Shown here one piece after another: positions 25,147-37,279 of a stretch of DNA of 64,000 bases. Below the pieces are notes generated by a model. It searched no databases, had not been told where the DNA came from, and saw only the letters and a program-made list of their open reading frames with translations. The first letter of the stretch is position 1. Each line of letters begins with the position of its first letter. This stretch comes from Sanguinoderma infundibulare. Its lineage: Eukaryota > Basidiomycota > Agaricomycetes > Polyporales > Polyporaceae. The position numbers and the translations under genes are program-made. The stretch lies in the NCBI GenBank assembly GCA_032821775.1, contig JAVLRN010000007.1, positions 1,612,001 to 1,676,000 on the forward strand. Reading direction: 5' to 3'.

Positions 25147-26923
25147 TTACTGGTGGACTGGTTCTTGGTTCTGGGGGTATGTCCAGACTTCGACGCCCTC
25201 TTCTCGCCGCCCCAGGGCCTGTAATAGTCTTGGTCTGCCCGCGTCACGCCTAAGGCTGAATAGGGAGGAAGACCCTGCGAATGTGATTCCTGGTCGGGTT
25301 TGTTAGCTGCGGAATATACGTTCGCCAAGTAGCAACCAAATCAGGAGATTCCAGAAGACCGAGGTTGCTGTTCCTGAAGAGGAAAGCCGATTATGAAACG
25401 TTCCTAGTTAATTTACAAGGTTTGGCGACGACCGTTGCGAGGGCTGCGACGCCACAAAGCCAGAGGGAACGCATGTGGAAGACTACACGCATCAAGCCGA
25501 GAAAATGGAAGACGCGTGACGAAGCCATGAACTAACGATATCGTAACTGGCATGTGCCGAATTCGCCAGACGACGTCCCAAGGAGACCCATCCTCTTCTC
25601 GTTGGGACCCCTAGTCTGAAGATATATTATGTGTAGAAAACAAAACATACCGTTCTCCTCTCCGCAGCGGTTGCACACAACCACTACGAGCTCCTCGCCC
25701 GGCTTCCGTCCTTCGCCTGCCAGAACTGCCTCCGATTCCGAGTCGGATTCGCAATCGCTGGCACCTGCACCGTCGGAGTCAGGTGCTGCAGCGCCCGCGT
25801 CCGGGGTCTCCTCGGCCTTCTCAGAGTGGGCGTCTTGCTCGACGTCGACCTTGGCCCAAAGCGGGCGCAGGCGCAGCGCCCAGTAGTTGATCGTGCTCCA
25901 GTCCGTGTCCTCCTCCGGGCTCTCCTTGGAGTCGAGCCAGGCGTTGAGGAGAACCAAGAGGCTCGTCCGTTGCGCGATGCAGTACTCGGCGACCTCGTAC
26001 GGGCCGAGGGCGAGGTCCCAGAGCGCGGGCGGCTGGACGTTGAGGTCCATGCATATCCCGAGCGAGACCGTGTTGAGCGGCGGGGGGAGGTGGAACGTCG
26101 TGAATCCCGTGCCTGCAAATCGACGGTTCGGGGCCGGTGCGGGTGCCCACGATGGATGTGCATACGCGTACGCGTCCGTCGACATCATGATCAGTCAAAA
26201 TCGAACGCAAGGCAGATGGACGTGCACATATGAACGTGTGTACGTGTGCATAGCACTCACCCGGGCGCGCCCATGTCATGTCGGTCTCGAAAAGATTCGT
26301 CTTGCGATAGTCGCCGACGAACTCGCCGCTCGGACCGTAGAGCGCGGCGGAGTTGGCGCCGACCTTTTCGGCCTCTTTCACTGTGCTGGTTTTGTCCGCT
26401 GGGTTAGGGAGCGCGACGGGGTGGAGCTCGTCGGGGATGAGGCGCTCTGGGTAGCCGGCGACGACGTAGCAGCGGAGACGGGCGGCGAGGGAGGCGCAGA
26501 ATGTGGAGGTCGGGCCGGTGCGGGGCTGCTCGAGGTATGGAGAGATGGAGGCGGCGTCAGGGAAGACATAGCCTGTAGGTAGCACAGCGTAAAAGCTTAT
26601 GGTTAGACGGCTGTGTGAAAGGTTTGAAGGCGTGATTGGAACGCACGCACCGGTGAATATCATTTCGGGAAGACAGACGAGGTCGACCGAGTTTGGTTGG
26701 AGTCTACGAGGATTGACTCGTTTCGCGCTCGAGCCTGGGATGAGAGGCTACAGACCGTTGGCATAGCTTATGGGCCCTGTCTATGTTTTCTTGCACCTTC
26801 CCGATCTTAGATTAAGGAGAGTCGGTGATTTAGCCTCGAGATCAGTAAGTACTCGGAGGAGCAGAGTGGCGGGGAACCGTCGGGAAGTACCTTCGGAGCG
26901 AACTGGACAACCGCGATGCGCAT
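25147..26923 (-). CDS. NTA1: Protein N-terminal asparagine/glutamine amidohydrolase
   Basis: Nitrilase-superfamily enzyme that deamidates N-terminal Asn/Gln to Asp/Glu, creating arginylation substrates for the N-degron pathway. Exon 1 is only 33 nt (26891-26923, MRIAVVQFAPK). It joins IGKVQENIDRAHKLCQR, then LQPNSVDLVCLPEMIFT (catalytic Glu in LPE), GYVFPDAASISPYLEQP, GEFVGDYRKTNLFETD (catalytic Lys in YRKTNLF) and TVSLGICMDLNVQPP (nucleophile Cys in GICMDLN). An acidic insert (about residues 230-270, EETPDAGAAAPDSDGAGA and following) separates this from VVVVCNRCGEENG. A 361-nt intron (25290-25650) then leads to ITFAGSSSLFSLRRDAG and the stop at 25147; CNR...FAGSS is the expected C-terminal signature, and the phase matches. 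All three catalytic residues are present. Divergent from the AMPK beta gene. Confidence 0.93.
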
Positions 26924-27711
26924 GGCGTTGAACCTGGTGCACCTCACTGGGTGCAAGCAGCGGCCTGGTCGTATAAACGTCTTGTTGTGCGTGATGGGAC
27001 AAATGGCGCGGCGGTGAGTGGAGGGTGTGTTGACTTGTGTCCCTGGCGCGGGTAAGGCGCGGGCAGTTAATTAATAAGTATTGAAGAGGTGATCGGAGGG
27101 CGGATCTGGGGGGTCTTGGATGTCCGCCAGCTCCGATTGGAGGGACAGGTGATTGTGGGCGCAAGCGCAGGGAGTGGGCTGGGAGTGGGAGTGGGAGCGA
27201 GTCGTTTGCGCGGATCGCTGACTGTGCACGCAACGCCTCGAGGTTTGTCCGCCTCGTCTGGCCTCCTTGCCTAGTGCACGACTCGTCTGCGTCGGCCTCA
27301 GCTTCTGGCGGAGAATTCGTTCGGCGATCGCACCACAGGAGGAGAGTGTACGTGCGGTGTCACTGGTGCGTCCGATTGGTGACTCTGCATGGCAGAAAAC
27401 GTTGACTGAGGAGCTGCCTAGTCGCCTTGTGACGCTGACGGCCCCGACTGGGCGGGCAACGTACAGGCTCCTTTTGTGCGACTGCCCAGCGCGTGCAGCT
27501 GCTCTCCACCCGCCCTCGTCGCCCTGCCCGTCCAGCCAAGGTCGGTTTGTCAAATCCTTGGTCGCTGATCCCCTCGATTCGAGATCCAAGATCCCCTGCC
27601 CCCGGCTCTACACCGGCCCACCTCTCCAACCTCACAGGTCAGCTCCAGCGTCCCTCAAGCCCCCTTTGCGCAGATTGTCCCCGCACATATCGCCCGCGCC
27701 CTTTCTCTAGC
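26924..27711. promoter_or_regulatory. Shared divergent promoter region, NTA1 / AMPK beta
   Basis: 788 nt separate the two divergent ATGs. The interval is GC-rich with C/T-rich plus-strand sequence just before 27712. No clear TATA was seen on either side. Open frames inside (for example 27071-27589 minus) are unsupported. Confidence 0.45.
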
Positions 27712-29386
27712 ATGGGCAACACATCCTCCAACCCCCAATCCGCCCACGCCCGCCTCGACTCCTCCGCGCGTTCGTCCCACCACTCGCCCATCCCCGGCGG
27801 CTCCCCAAACCCGTCCTCGGCCTCGCACCGCGTCCACCGCTCCCTCCGCCACAAGAAGAAGTCGCTCGAGCTCCCCGATCTGGCGTCCCTCACCCTCACC
27901 CCCGCCTCCTCGACGCCCGCGTCGGTGTCGGTATCGCCCCACCCGGCCCACCGCCGCCCGCGCGCGTCGTCCCCCATCCCCATCCCGACCTCGGCCAATC
28001 CACCGCCGCAGACGTTCCGCCCCCAGAACAACCTCCCCTCGGCGGCGCGCATCGACCGCATGGCCGACGGCCGCTCGCGCTACAAGCACTCGTCCAGCGC
28101 GTTCGCCTCCACCCGGTCCTTCCAGAGCACCGTCGTCCAGGACTCCCCGCCCCGCAGCGACGTGCCCCTCAGGGCCGAGTTCGTGCCCGAGGTCGTCCAC
28201 AGCACCATTCCGATCGCCCTCTTGAAGGCCGAGGAGGACGGCCACAAGCTCGAGCCCGTCAACTACAAGGTCGTCTGGAGGGGTGGAGGCAAAAAGGTCG
28301 TTTTGATCCGTGCGGGACACGATAATTGGCAGGGGCGACAGCCGATGGAATTCGAGTGGGTGGTTTGATCCTTTCGTCCGGTCTTCATCTGATTAGGTTC
28401 GTAGCTCGCAGACGAACACATACTGGGCCATGGTCTCTTTGTTGCCTGGGACACATCACCTCAAGTTCGTTGTTGACGACCAGATCAAGCTCACAAATGA
28501 CTACCCTCGTGCTGTCGATGACCGTGATGGATCGCTTGCCAACTACGTCGCTGTTCCTCATCCCGCATCCTCGAGCCCTCCCCAGCACACCCAGCTCGCG
28601 ACCCCTTTGTCTAGCCCCCATCACACCCATCCAAATCAGTTCAACTCATTCTGGTCGGATTCAACCGGCGTTGGAGGAGCAGGCGGCAGTTCGCGGGATG
28701 CAGCCTGGACGACAGAGATCCCACAGGAGCTTATCGCGGCAGCCGCAGAGGAGGAGGCCTACCTTGCGTCAGCAGATTCGCCAACCTCGTCCGCAAGTGG
28801 AGTCCCAACCCCCAACATTCCGGCTGCTCCGGCCCTCCCTCGACACCTTGATAAGCTCATCCTCAACGTTCGTCCTCCAGCGATGGCCGGCCCGGTCAGC
28901 TCATTAGGGACCAGCGATCGTGACAAGCGTCGTGGCAATCGCGAGAAACAACGCCGCGACCGCGAGCGTGCAAGGGACGGTCGTGTGGCTGCTGATGGTG
29001 CGTCTCCCGAAGATGGTATGGTTCCGAACGGCGTGGCTGGGCTGCCACCCCCGCTACACTTGCCCGTAGTGACAGCGAGCGGGACGGACGTGACGGCGCA
29101 GATGCTTGCAGGTCCGCCAACTCCTCCAGCTCACCCGCAGGGAAGGCCATGGGACGGCCCTGGAATGTCGGACGATGCGAGCGTCCTGCCAGTGCCTTCA
29201 CACGTTGTCCTCCACCATCTCAGCACGAGCGCGATCCGCAATGGCGTCCTCGCCGTTGCCAACACCACACGATACAAGAAGAAGGTAAGTCGATGCTATC
29301 GTGACTCGGTTCTGGATTGTTGACAGTCACTGACACAGTGTGGCCGCTATCAGTATATTACCACTATCTATTACAAGCCAACATGA
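27712..29386 (+). CDS. SNF1/AMPK complex beta subunit (Gal83/Sip-type)
   Basis: Scaffold subunit tying the SNF1/AMPK catalytic and gamma subunits together in glucose/energy sensing. It starts MGNTSSNPQS: Gly2 and Ser6 make an N-myristoylation site, and MGNTSS is the same opening as animal AMPK beta-1. A 180-residue Ser/Pro-rich region follows. The CBM48 glycogen-binding module (from about residue 186) reads YKVVWRGGGKKVVLIRAGHD, NWQGRQPMEFEW, then after an intron at about 28362 TNTYWAMVSLLPGTHH, LKFVVDDQIKLTNDYPRAV and GSLANYVAV. The ASC interaction domain begins WTTEIPQELIA and ends HVVLHHLSTSAIRNGVLAVA, TTRYKKK and, across a last intron (about 29285-29352), YITTIYYKPT with the stop at 29384-29386. 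Two acceptors near 28400 keep phase and differ by a few residues. Confidence 0.93.
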
Positions 29387-30834
29387 CAAAACGCACATCT
29401 TGGTTGCTACGCCACGCATGCCTTCACGCCATTATATGCTGCCTCGCCCCATCTACCGTCCTATCGTCCGTCCTGGCTGCCTCATAGACTTCTGGGCAAA
29501 ATGTGATGCTCTAGCCCCGCTCTCCGACCGTACCTCGCCTCGATGTTCCGTCATAGAGAAGAGTGCGCCTGGCTGGCGCGCTTTCCGTGTTCCGTGCGCC
29601 GACCTCCAGCAAGGGAGTATTTATCCACATCGGTAAGCGGCCCTTGTGCGCAACACTTGTCAGCGCCGGCTGGAATGGAACACTGACCGGTCTTCAGTGC
29701 GCTCTGCCGGCACCGTTATCATCATAGACGTCCGTGTTGTACCTCCACCCCCTACCGAACCCCGCATCTCACGACCTCTTGTTAACGTATTCACGACAAG
29801 ACAAGAAGACGAAAAAAGAAAACAAGCTGTATTCGTAACCGTTTACCCCGCATACCCCTGGCCTGCCGAATACCCCCTGGGGTGTTCGCTACTCTGCTCC
29901 CATCCTTGTCTGGTCCTCCGCTGTGCCGTCCGCGGTCTCGCCCTCCGCCTCTCGCCATCGCCATCGACCGTTGCCGGCTCGGCTGTTGGAGGACGACGAT
30001 GCCGATGTGACGGTCGGAACCTAGTCACACTTCTCACGCGCTCGACTGGTGCGAGGTCCGTCCAGGTGGTCGGCGTTGAAATCGGAGTTGGGTGGAAGGG
30101 AGGAGGGGTGGCGGCGCCTCAGGTCTTTGCGCTCGGACGTTCCACCAGTCACTACGCTTGCCACTCGAATTGAAGTTACCATTACCGAGCACGACCCCCA
30201 AGTTCAGTGGCCCGTTGTTACTATTCCCAACTCATCGTCTCATCGAAGTAGCCGTATCATCCTCGTCCACCATAGCTACTTTGTATCGGCCGATGAACAT
30301 CCCTTTTGTCTCTCCCGCCCCAGCTCTCGGTTCCGGTTTTCGGGCTCGAGTTCGGGCTCCAACGTTCCAGATCCCAACTTCCCATCTCATCCTCATGTGC
30401 CAGTCTGCAGATTTCATTGAATGCGTCGTGTCATGCTGTATCCATCCATCTGTCGTTTCGATCTAGCCTCTCTCTGTCTATCGCCTGTTTCCCCCTGCTC
30501 CTCATTTCAAGCCTCACCGTCTGTCTCGTGTCTGCAGCATCCACACTCCACCGGTCCGTTGTCAGAGCACGTATGTACCTCGCCACACCCACCCAACCCC
30601 ACTCAGCATCTCTGGACTTTGCAGCTATGCCTGTTGTTGTTGTTGCTGTTTTACTTAGACAAAGACAATTTTACGGGAACTAAGTACAAACAAAATAGTG
30701 GGATGATGAGCGCAAGGGAAGGGAATTGGGGTACGGCCTCGGCCCAGTCGTTTGGTAGCCTCGTGGCTGATGACGGATGTCGGGCCGAATCGACGGCCCC
30801 GGATTTGTCCGAGACATTTCCGTGCTGTTCCTGT
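29387..30834. other. Intergenic between convergent genes
   Basis: 3' flanks of the AMPK beta gene (+) and the sesquiterpene synthase gene (-). C/T-rich plus strand with a short ttg run near 30632. No gene, RNA or repeat that I can support. Confidence 0.5.
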
Positions 30835-32123
30835 TTACAACTTTGCACATGTCGACGGGTGCCGACGTTTGGGCAGAAGTTCGACGACCCTCTCCCGTTG
30901 GATACGCAACCCATCCGACCCGAAATACCTGCCATTTTCGAAATTCCAGCAGTCATTTGCCCGCGGCCAGTTCATCACATGGTCCACGTAGAACGCGAGC
31001 GACTTGTCCACCTCGGGAGAGAAGGTGAGTGCGGCGACCTGCGGCCAACTGGTGTTCAGGATCCGGTCTACCCTCGTCTTGTGTTCCGCCGCGAGCCACT
31101 GGAGAGCCTGATGCAGGTCATAGCCCTTCTCGTGCATCACGGTGGTGATCACGTTATGCAAATCGTCCCCAGCGGCTTGCTCCTTGTTGTATGACGCCAT
31201 GTCCTGTACGTGCAACCGGTCATGATCAGCATTGGTACGTCGCACAGAACATGAACGAAGGCCGGCGAGTACTGACGTTGTCTAGGATGATGACGTCGGT
31301 CACGTCTCGTCGCAGGGCGACGACCAGTGGGTGCTCGAACACCTCTCGGGGAAGGTCGATCCCCGCCTCGGCGACGGCGTACGATGGCTCAGCCCCGATG
31401 GTCAACCGCCGGACCGATAAGTACTCGTCGACGGTACGGACGCGCTCGCACTCCCTGTCGGCCGCCTGCTCGACAACGGCATCCAGGAAGTCGCTCCACG
31501 TCTGCGCGAAGCGGCGTTGGAAGGTCGCCGACGAAGATTTCAGGGCGTTCACCCAAAGCCTGGTGTTAAATGGGGTGAGCGCGTCTGTCTTGAATCGCTG
31601 GGGTATTCCGTGGTGGTGCTCACTGCCTCGTAATCTCCCCGATCGTCGACTCGCTGTGCGGTCGCTCCTTGTCGGGGTGATGGAGGGCGTCCATGCTGAT
31701 GTCCGCAATGGCCCGCACTGCGGCTGCGGGGAGCGTGTCGGTGTGCTCGTCGAAGACGAAGAAGAGGTTCATCACGTCACATGCGATGCGATAGTGCTCT
31801 GTCGCGGCTTCGTTGAACATGCGCGGGCACCACGCATAGGGTGAGGTGGTTTTCGTTACCTTTGCTAAGCGTTGGGTAGCTAAGAGCTGCAAGGAGTCCT
31901 ATCCGGGGCCGAGAATGTTTGTCGGTTACGAACAGGGAGGGAGCGCGAAACCGCACGCACCAAAGTTGCATTTGTCGAAGGCGAGCTGACCGCTCGGACC
32001 GAATGCACGAAACCCGCGAATCCAATCCGCAGACTGCGGGGCGATCTCCTCGTAGTACGGGTTTATTCGACGTGGGAGGGGCCAGTTGGCCATGGTCTTG
32101 GGGAGGCGGATGACTCGAGACAT
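30835..32123 (-). CDS. Sesquiterpene synthase (class I terpene cyclase)
   Basis: Cyclises farnesyl diphosphate; cytosolic. Start at 32123, MSRVIRLPKTMANWPLPRRI. Exons join in phase: FDKCNF-G, LLAALSYPTLSKE, HYRIACDVMNLFFVFDEHTD, ISMDALHHPDKERPHSES, LWVNALKSSSATFQRRF, then TVDEYLSVRRLTIGAEPSY, VTDVIILDN joined to DMASYNKEQAAGDDLHNVI, WLAAEHKTRVDRILNTS and RYFGSDGLRIQRERVVELL. The Asp-rich metal site is DEHTD (D-E-x-x-D form) and the second metal site is NDMASYNKE (N-D-x-x-S-x-x-x-E). The total is about 343 residues, normal for fungal sesquiterpene synthases. The spacing resembles the basidiomycete protoilludene/cubebol-type group from memory; the product cannot be read from sequence. At least five exons, with gtgcgt, gtaacg, gtgagc and gtcagt donors. 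A P450 lies 11 kb away. Confidence 0.93.
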
Positions 32124-35100
32124 GGTTCGTCCTCAGCGGTGTATGTGTGTGCGGAAAGGGGGGGAGGAGGAGGAGGGCTAAGTGGCGAGGGGGCCCCCGG
32201 GCTGAATGACAAGCTAGGCCTAGTTTTCCATCTGTTCGTCCGCTCCCTCAAGATTACACCGCCCAGGTTGTGCTCATACAGGCTCCGACATTCGCCAGCC
32301 ACGGAGGCCCACGTTGCCTTGAACGAGGCCACAGTAAACCGTCGCAAGATGACTACCGCGTCAATCTAGCAGTCCGGCGCCGCGGCGCCCAGGGCCTCGC
32401 GACTTGGGAAACTGATACTGGCCGTGGAAGCATCAGAATACGAAGTGTGGGTCCTCCCTGGGAACCGACGCTACTATGAGACGGAGTTGGCTCCTGAAAA
32501 AAAAACATCGCCCTTGTCGAGGACATACCAGACCCCAGGTAAGTATCTTCATGTCAACCGCCGACATCCGCTCGCACATAAATTTCCAAGGTGAACAGTT
32601 GTGTTCTCACGGAACTCCCATCATGCGGGCCCGGACGACTCTACTACCGTACTTACTCATCAGCCTCTTCCAAGCACCAACGCGTACACCCGGTGAGCAT
32701 ATCAACATGCTTCGATCGAATCATTCCGTACTGATGGCGCTGCGCAGTGCGTTCCTCGGGTCAGAGGCCTCCCTCCTTGACGTAAAATATCATGGCGCTC
32801 ACGGTGACCTCCTCCCGATAGGATGACGTAGGTCTGTTTAGGTGCCATGTTAGGGCCTCTCGGGGTGTCACAGAACTCAAGCGTCGACTGCGGCTGAAGG
32901 AGGTCGCCGTACGATGGAATGTCCCTTCTTTTGACCAGCATGCACCGTACAGAAGGCTCAAATGTTCGCTCTGAACTTCGGTACACAGTGCTGATCGGGT
33001 ATCCACAGTGACCCTCAATTCCGATCTTGAGTCTACACCTCCCTCAACGACGCCGACGAGGCTCGAGCCTCGGCGGGCCAGACTGTCGTCTCCATGGGCA
33101 AGCCCTCAGACTCGGACGCGTTCCTCCCCTCCAAGGTTGAGGCCAACGTCGATTACAAGCTTGACGACGGTCTGCAACGCGTAGTCCATCTGAGTTAACT
33201 TGCACGTCGAGATTTCACGTACAACACCTTCGGCGATTTGTTTTGTGGACCGGCAATATCAAGGGTCGCTGAACGCTATCTCCGTTTTGTTCGAGTGGGC
33301 GTCCGACCCGAACGTCGGCGGCTTCCCTGAGGTTCCATGAGGCATTGGGAATTTACGTGAACCTCCTAGTAGCTGAGCCTACCACGGCAACTCGGGGCCA
33401 ACGCGAGCATTGGGGAAAACATGGGACGGCGCTGCTGACGACGCTGGGAGCCTGCTTTGCTGATGATGAACAGTATACGGTCCCGGCGTATTCTCAAGCT
33501 AAGAGAGGCGGCGTCGATGTTCAATTCATTTTGCAATCTTCTAAGTCCGAACCCTGGTTTAATTCACACTACCGTCCCTGAGAAGCTGCACAGGTACCTG
33601 ACGACCTTCGCTGCGGAGGAAACGGTCACAAGTGGTTGCACGCTCTCAAATGTCTAGGCCACACCAGCTCCTGAACGTAGCCACCGTACTGCGCTGGCGA
33701 CGTTTGGAGTGAAACAGGATGCCGCGGACTAGCAAAATGCAAGTTGCGTACGACCTCAGGCCTCAGCACGTACGTAACGGTGACCGGCGTCCGTGTCCTA
33801 GTACGTCCGAAGCCAACACGTATGTTCCCAGCATCTCCATCGCGCACCAGTGGCCTCCGTCTCGAGTTTCTCGGCGGCACTTTATCTCTTGCCGTCGTGG
33901 TGCCTGTCGCCATCGTGCTTCTTTGGCTTTGGCGCATGATAAGACTGGCCATGGCCTCATGGCACAGTCCTAAACAATACGAACTAGTATTCTAGAGGCC
34001 CGTGCATATCCCATCTTACTTGCCTCGGAATTGTCTAGTATTTCGTCACTGAGGAAAATTCCCCCGTCCTCCAATTGCGACTGATGTCGCTTCGCGGCGT
34101 ATCCGAGCTCCTTCGCATGTGGGCGCAAGCCTTTGGGCGTTGAGACGGCCATGGTACACCAGCTTCTTGCAATTGGTGGACCCACAATACTTACCATCGG
34201 AGCAAACGTCTTTGAACAGTGGCACCGGGACTAGGACTGGGAGTCAGAAGCCCCACAGAAGCCACTCCGGCGACGGTCGAGAAGCTTGCAAGGGCCGCCA
34301 CTGGCGTTGCTTGGTCGCCAATCAGGTGTCGGCTAAATAAGTTCCACTGCGCTGCGCCTGATCCGCCGCCTAGTATCCATTAGGGCGTTGCCTTTGGGGC
34401 GACAGTCACCATTGCAGCGTGCACGAGCCACGAGAGCCTTTCAAAAATGGAGCACTACCATACATATTTCATCATGGACACCATAGAGCAGGTGCGCGCC
34501 GTTATGGGCGGCGGGCGGCCGTAGTTCGTTGTTTCGCAGAAGCAGTGGACAGCTTGGGGACGTTGCATGGACATTTAAATACTCGCACCCCGGAGGCGCA
34601 TGGTCATTGTACAGTATATGCCGTTGTGTGTGTGTATATAGAGTCACTGGAATTCTTTGGAATCATTGAAAAGTCCTTCTAAAACGGTTCGTTCTCCTGG
34701 AATTCCTCTTCCCGCATGCTCAAGCGAACGATGTTGGGACGTGCCTTGCTCGGACAATGTCTACAATGTCACTGGAGGCAGAATTTCGACTTCAGCCGAG
34801 GTTACGGAGGAACATTTGGGAATACTGAACACGCACATCGAATGATTGATCTCACAAGATTTCGCTGCAAACAGGGGCTCGTGGCACTGCATCAAGGCCA
34901 AAGGTTCCTAGCTCGCATGTCTTGTTCGCGAGTTTCGCAAGTGACTTTCGGGAATTCAACCTTAGGGGGACGGATGAGTCAGTCCTGTGTCGAGGTTTTT
35001 GCGTGGATGGCCATACACAGCAAGTACAGAGAAGGGATAAGCTGCAAACAGGAACATTTAGCGACTCGACGCCCGGGATTTCCACTGAGACAGACGTACT

Positions 35101-35261
35101 CCTCGTGCTCACAAGGGCTACCGGTACAATTATTAGATTGTTTTGTGAAGCTTGAAGGACCTGTGTGTCGCCAGTATGAAGGATTGGATGAGGTACCAAC
35201 AGTTGGTCTTCAAGACTCACAAAGACTAGATTTAGCGCATTCATAACCCTAGTAAATAGGT
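32124..35261. other. Accessory stretch with gene-like debris
   Basis: No intact gene. It contains an unrecognised minus-strand frame ending in SYREEVTVSAMIFYVKEGGL near 32761, the plus-strand coding-like fragment described at 33030-33350, and AT-richer DNA from about 34400. Frames in 34700-35250 have no family resemblance. Probably decayed accessory sequence beside the terpene synthase. Confidence 0.45.
33030..33350 (+). pseudogene. Probable gene fragment, family not recognised
   Basis: Plus-strand reading around 33031-33200 gives YTSLNDADEARASAGQTVV, SMGKPSDSDAFLPSKVEAN and VDYKLDDGLQRVV, composition that looks like real protein, then a stop. A second stretch around 33208-33338 reads NAISVLFEWASDPNVGGFPE in another frame. 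No start, no splice-consistent join and no further exons were found on either side, so it is most likely a remnant of a degraded gene. Confidence 0.35.
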
Positions 35262-36765
35262 TATGCATGAGGGTCCTCGTCGTAGAAACTAGGGGAAACT
35301 GGAACCATACGAAGAAAGAACACCTGTAGTAGAGTACGGTTCGTTAGTGTATAAAGATGGAATTTCATGAGTCGACGATGGCTCACATGTGTTGATTGTG
35401 TATACGGCCAAAATATCCAAAATTGAGTCGCCCCTAAGATAAAAACAGTTGGCAACACATTGAAAGAGCTCGATGAAAATAGAAACATACTGCTTGAGAC
35501 CAGTATGACTACGGTGCAGGAAGAGGACCAGCGTAATTGCAAGCATAGCATCTACTATCAAGATGATTGCAAGGACTACCGCATAAACAGTCTTCCACGT
35601 AGGGATTGTGACCCCAACGATTTTGTCATGAGTGACCATGAGCGCGGCTTGGGGAATTCAACGTAAACCTTTCCAAAAGGTGACTGTGCTTACTCATGAG
35701 ACCGCCTAAATAGATGTCATTGATAGATTAGCAACATCGACATAGACAGGTTGATTCCCACATACCCATCTCAACGAATATGAGGAGCACCTATCAAAAT
35801 GGTTGAGACCGCCGCCAATGGCAAAGGAAGCGACCAAATAACTCACCAAGATCACGACCAACACTTTGTATCGAGAGTTTACTGTACATCCAGCCGATGA
35901 TTATGTGTAAGAGGGAAGTACATGGCGTCTACTCACGCAGCAGAAGTCTTCGGGTGTAGAATCTGGCGCAGACCAGTTAACCTCCCACTAAGATGACTGC
36001 CGTTGTCAGAATCTGAGCCTAAGGCTTACAGTTGCGTAGTAATAATAAGTCCGCCCTTGACATTGATAGAGATGAGCATTTGTCTTAGAGATTCGCAGAG
36101 GCGGAAATGGACATACAGTTGTTGGAATGAGAATCTGTGGGCGCATCATCAGATGTCTGAACCTGCAAAGAAAGCCAGGAACCGGCTTACAAACATGGAC
36201 CTGAAGAATCTATGTGTAGGTAGTATGTACACCGCAAAGGTCAGTGTTGACTCACCAAACATCTACGTCCAGCTGACCAGGGTTGGAATAGTTTGAAACA
36301 AAATAATGATAACTGACAAACCGCAATGAGCACTGAGTCCGAGAGGGATGAGAAACTACAGCATCTTGTAAGTACCATGTATGGCATGCGGCGAAAACCT
36401 GCGTTGAATCAAGGATACTAAAGACATGTGTCAGCACCGCCGCACAGGAAAGCTCGGACTGCGTTTACTTACACCAGCATAGCCACCTGAAGATATAGTA
36501 TTAGCCCTAACGCTCAGCGGTCAGAGTATACGCTGACGTTCGCCCACATACTGTCCCTTTCAAGCGCCATGTATCGGCTGAATATCGTCGAAAGTAACGG
36601 TACGTTTGCAGGATCGTAATACCGTACATGCTGGACGTCGATTGTTAGTACATGTCCAAGGACGAACGGGGAGGGGATCTACATATTGTTCACAAGTGTT
36701 CCTATTAAGATCGCGCCAAAGGTATTATCGAGCTGCACCGGGGCTGATAGGAAGGCGTTAGACAT
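35262..36765 (-). CDS. Second DUF6534-like multi-pass membrane protein
   Basis: Start at 36765, MSNAFLSAPVQLDNTFGAI then LIGTLVNNM, the typical family opening. Exons recognised downstream: YGITILQTYRYFRRYSADTW, LTHVFSILDSTQVFAACHTW, then HYFVSNYSNPGQLDVDVW (the HY-V-NY-NP motif of the family), TWKTVYAVVLAIILIVDAML then AITLVLFLHRSHTGLKQ, and GDSILDILAVYTINT. The join LKQ|GDSIL across 35415-35478 keeps phase. The 3' end is unclear: after INT the best join reads CVLSSYGSSFP and stops, earlier than expected, because the family normally has two more helices. So the gene may be truncated or its last exons lie in 35000-35260. It is AT-richer than its neighbours. Confidence 0.7.
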
Positions 36766-37279
36766 ATCTAGTGGCGAGGATTGAGCAAGAGGTAAGCAGT
36801 GGGGAAAGACGTGATCTACAGAGTCACATGCGAAAAGGGGAAGGAAGGAGGTTATATACGCACATATGTTGACCGGGAAAGTCACGTTGGCGCCCAGTCA
36901 TAGTCCAAGGATCTCAAAATGTTGGCAAGAAGTCGCGGTCGGCCTCAGTCATCATCTGCATCATATCCCCCGGCAAACGAAGTGAATGCAGGGTGGAGAC
37001 AACGGAACGCCTGTTCCTCCAAATGGTCATCTTGTAACCGCCTGGATTTCGTACGCCTGTAAGCGAGCACAAACCCACCCCACGGACGGCTATTCTTGGG
37101 CCGACCGTGGGCAGCACGTGGCAACTTGAAGAATACGACAACGTCTGCAACGCATTCTTGGGATGTCCGGGGCCTCGAGACACAGTGCTCGTCGGGGATG
37201 GCTTGGAACCGAGTGTCGTGGTCTGAGAAGATAGAATATGCGGGGAGGAGCTGCCAAGCACACGCCGGGTAGGCGGCGG
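36766..37279. other. Intergenic, no supported gene
   Basis: Between the second DUF6534-like gene and the duplicated P450 block. A minus-strand frame at 36914-37324 is Pro/Arg/Ser-rich and unrecognised. Confidence 0.45.
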
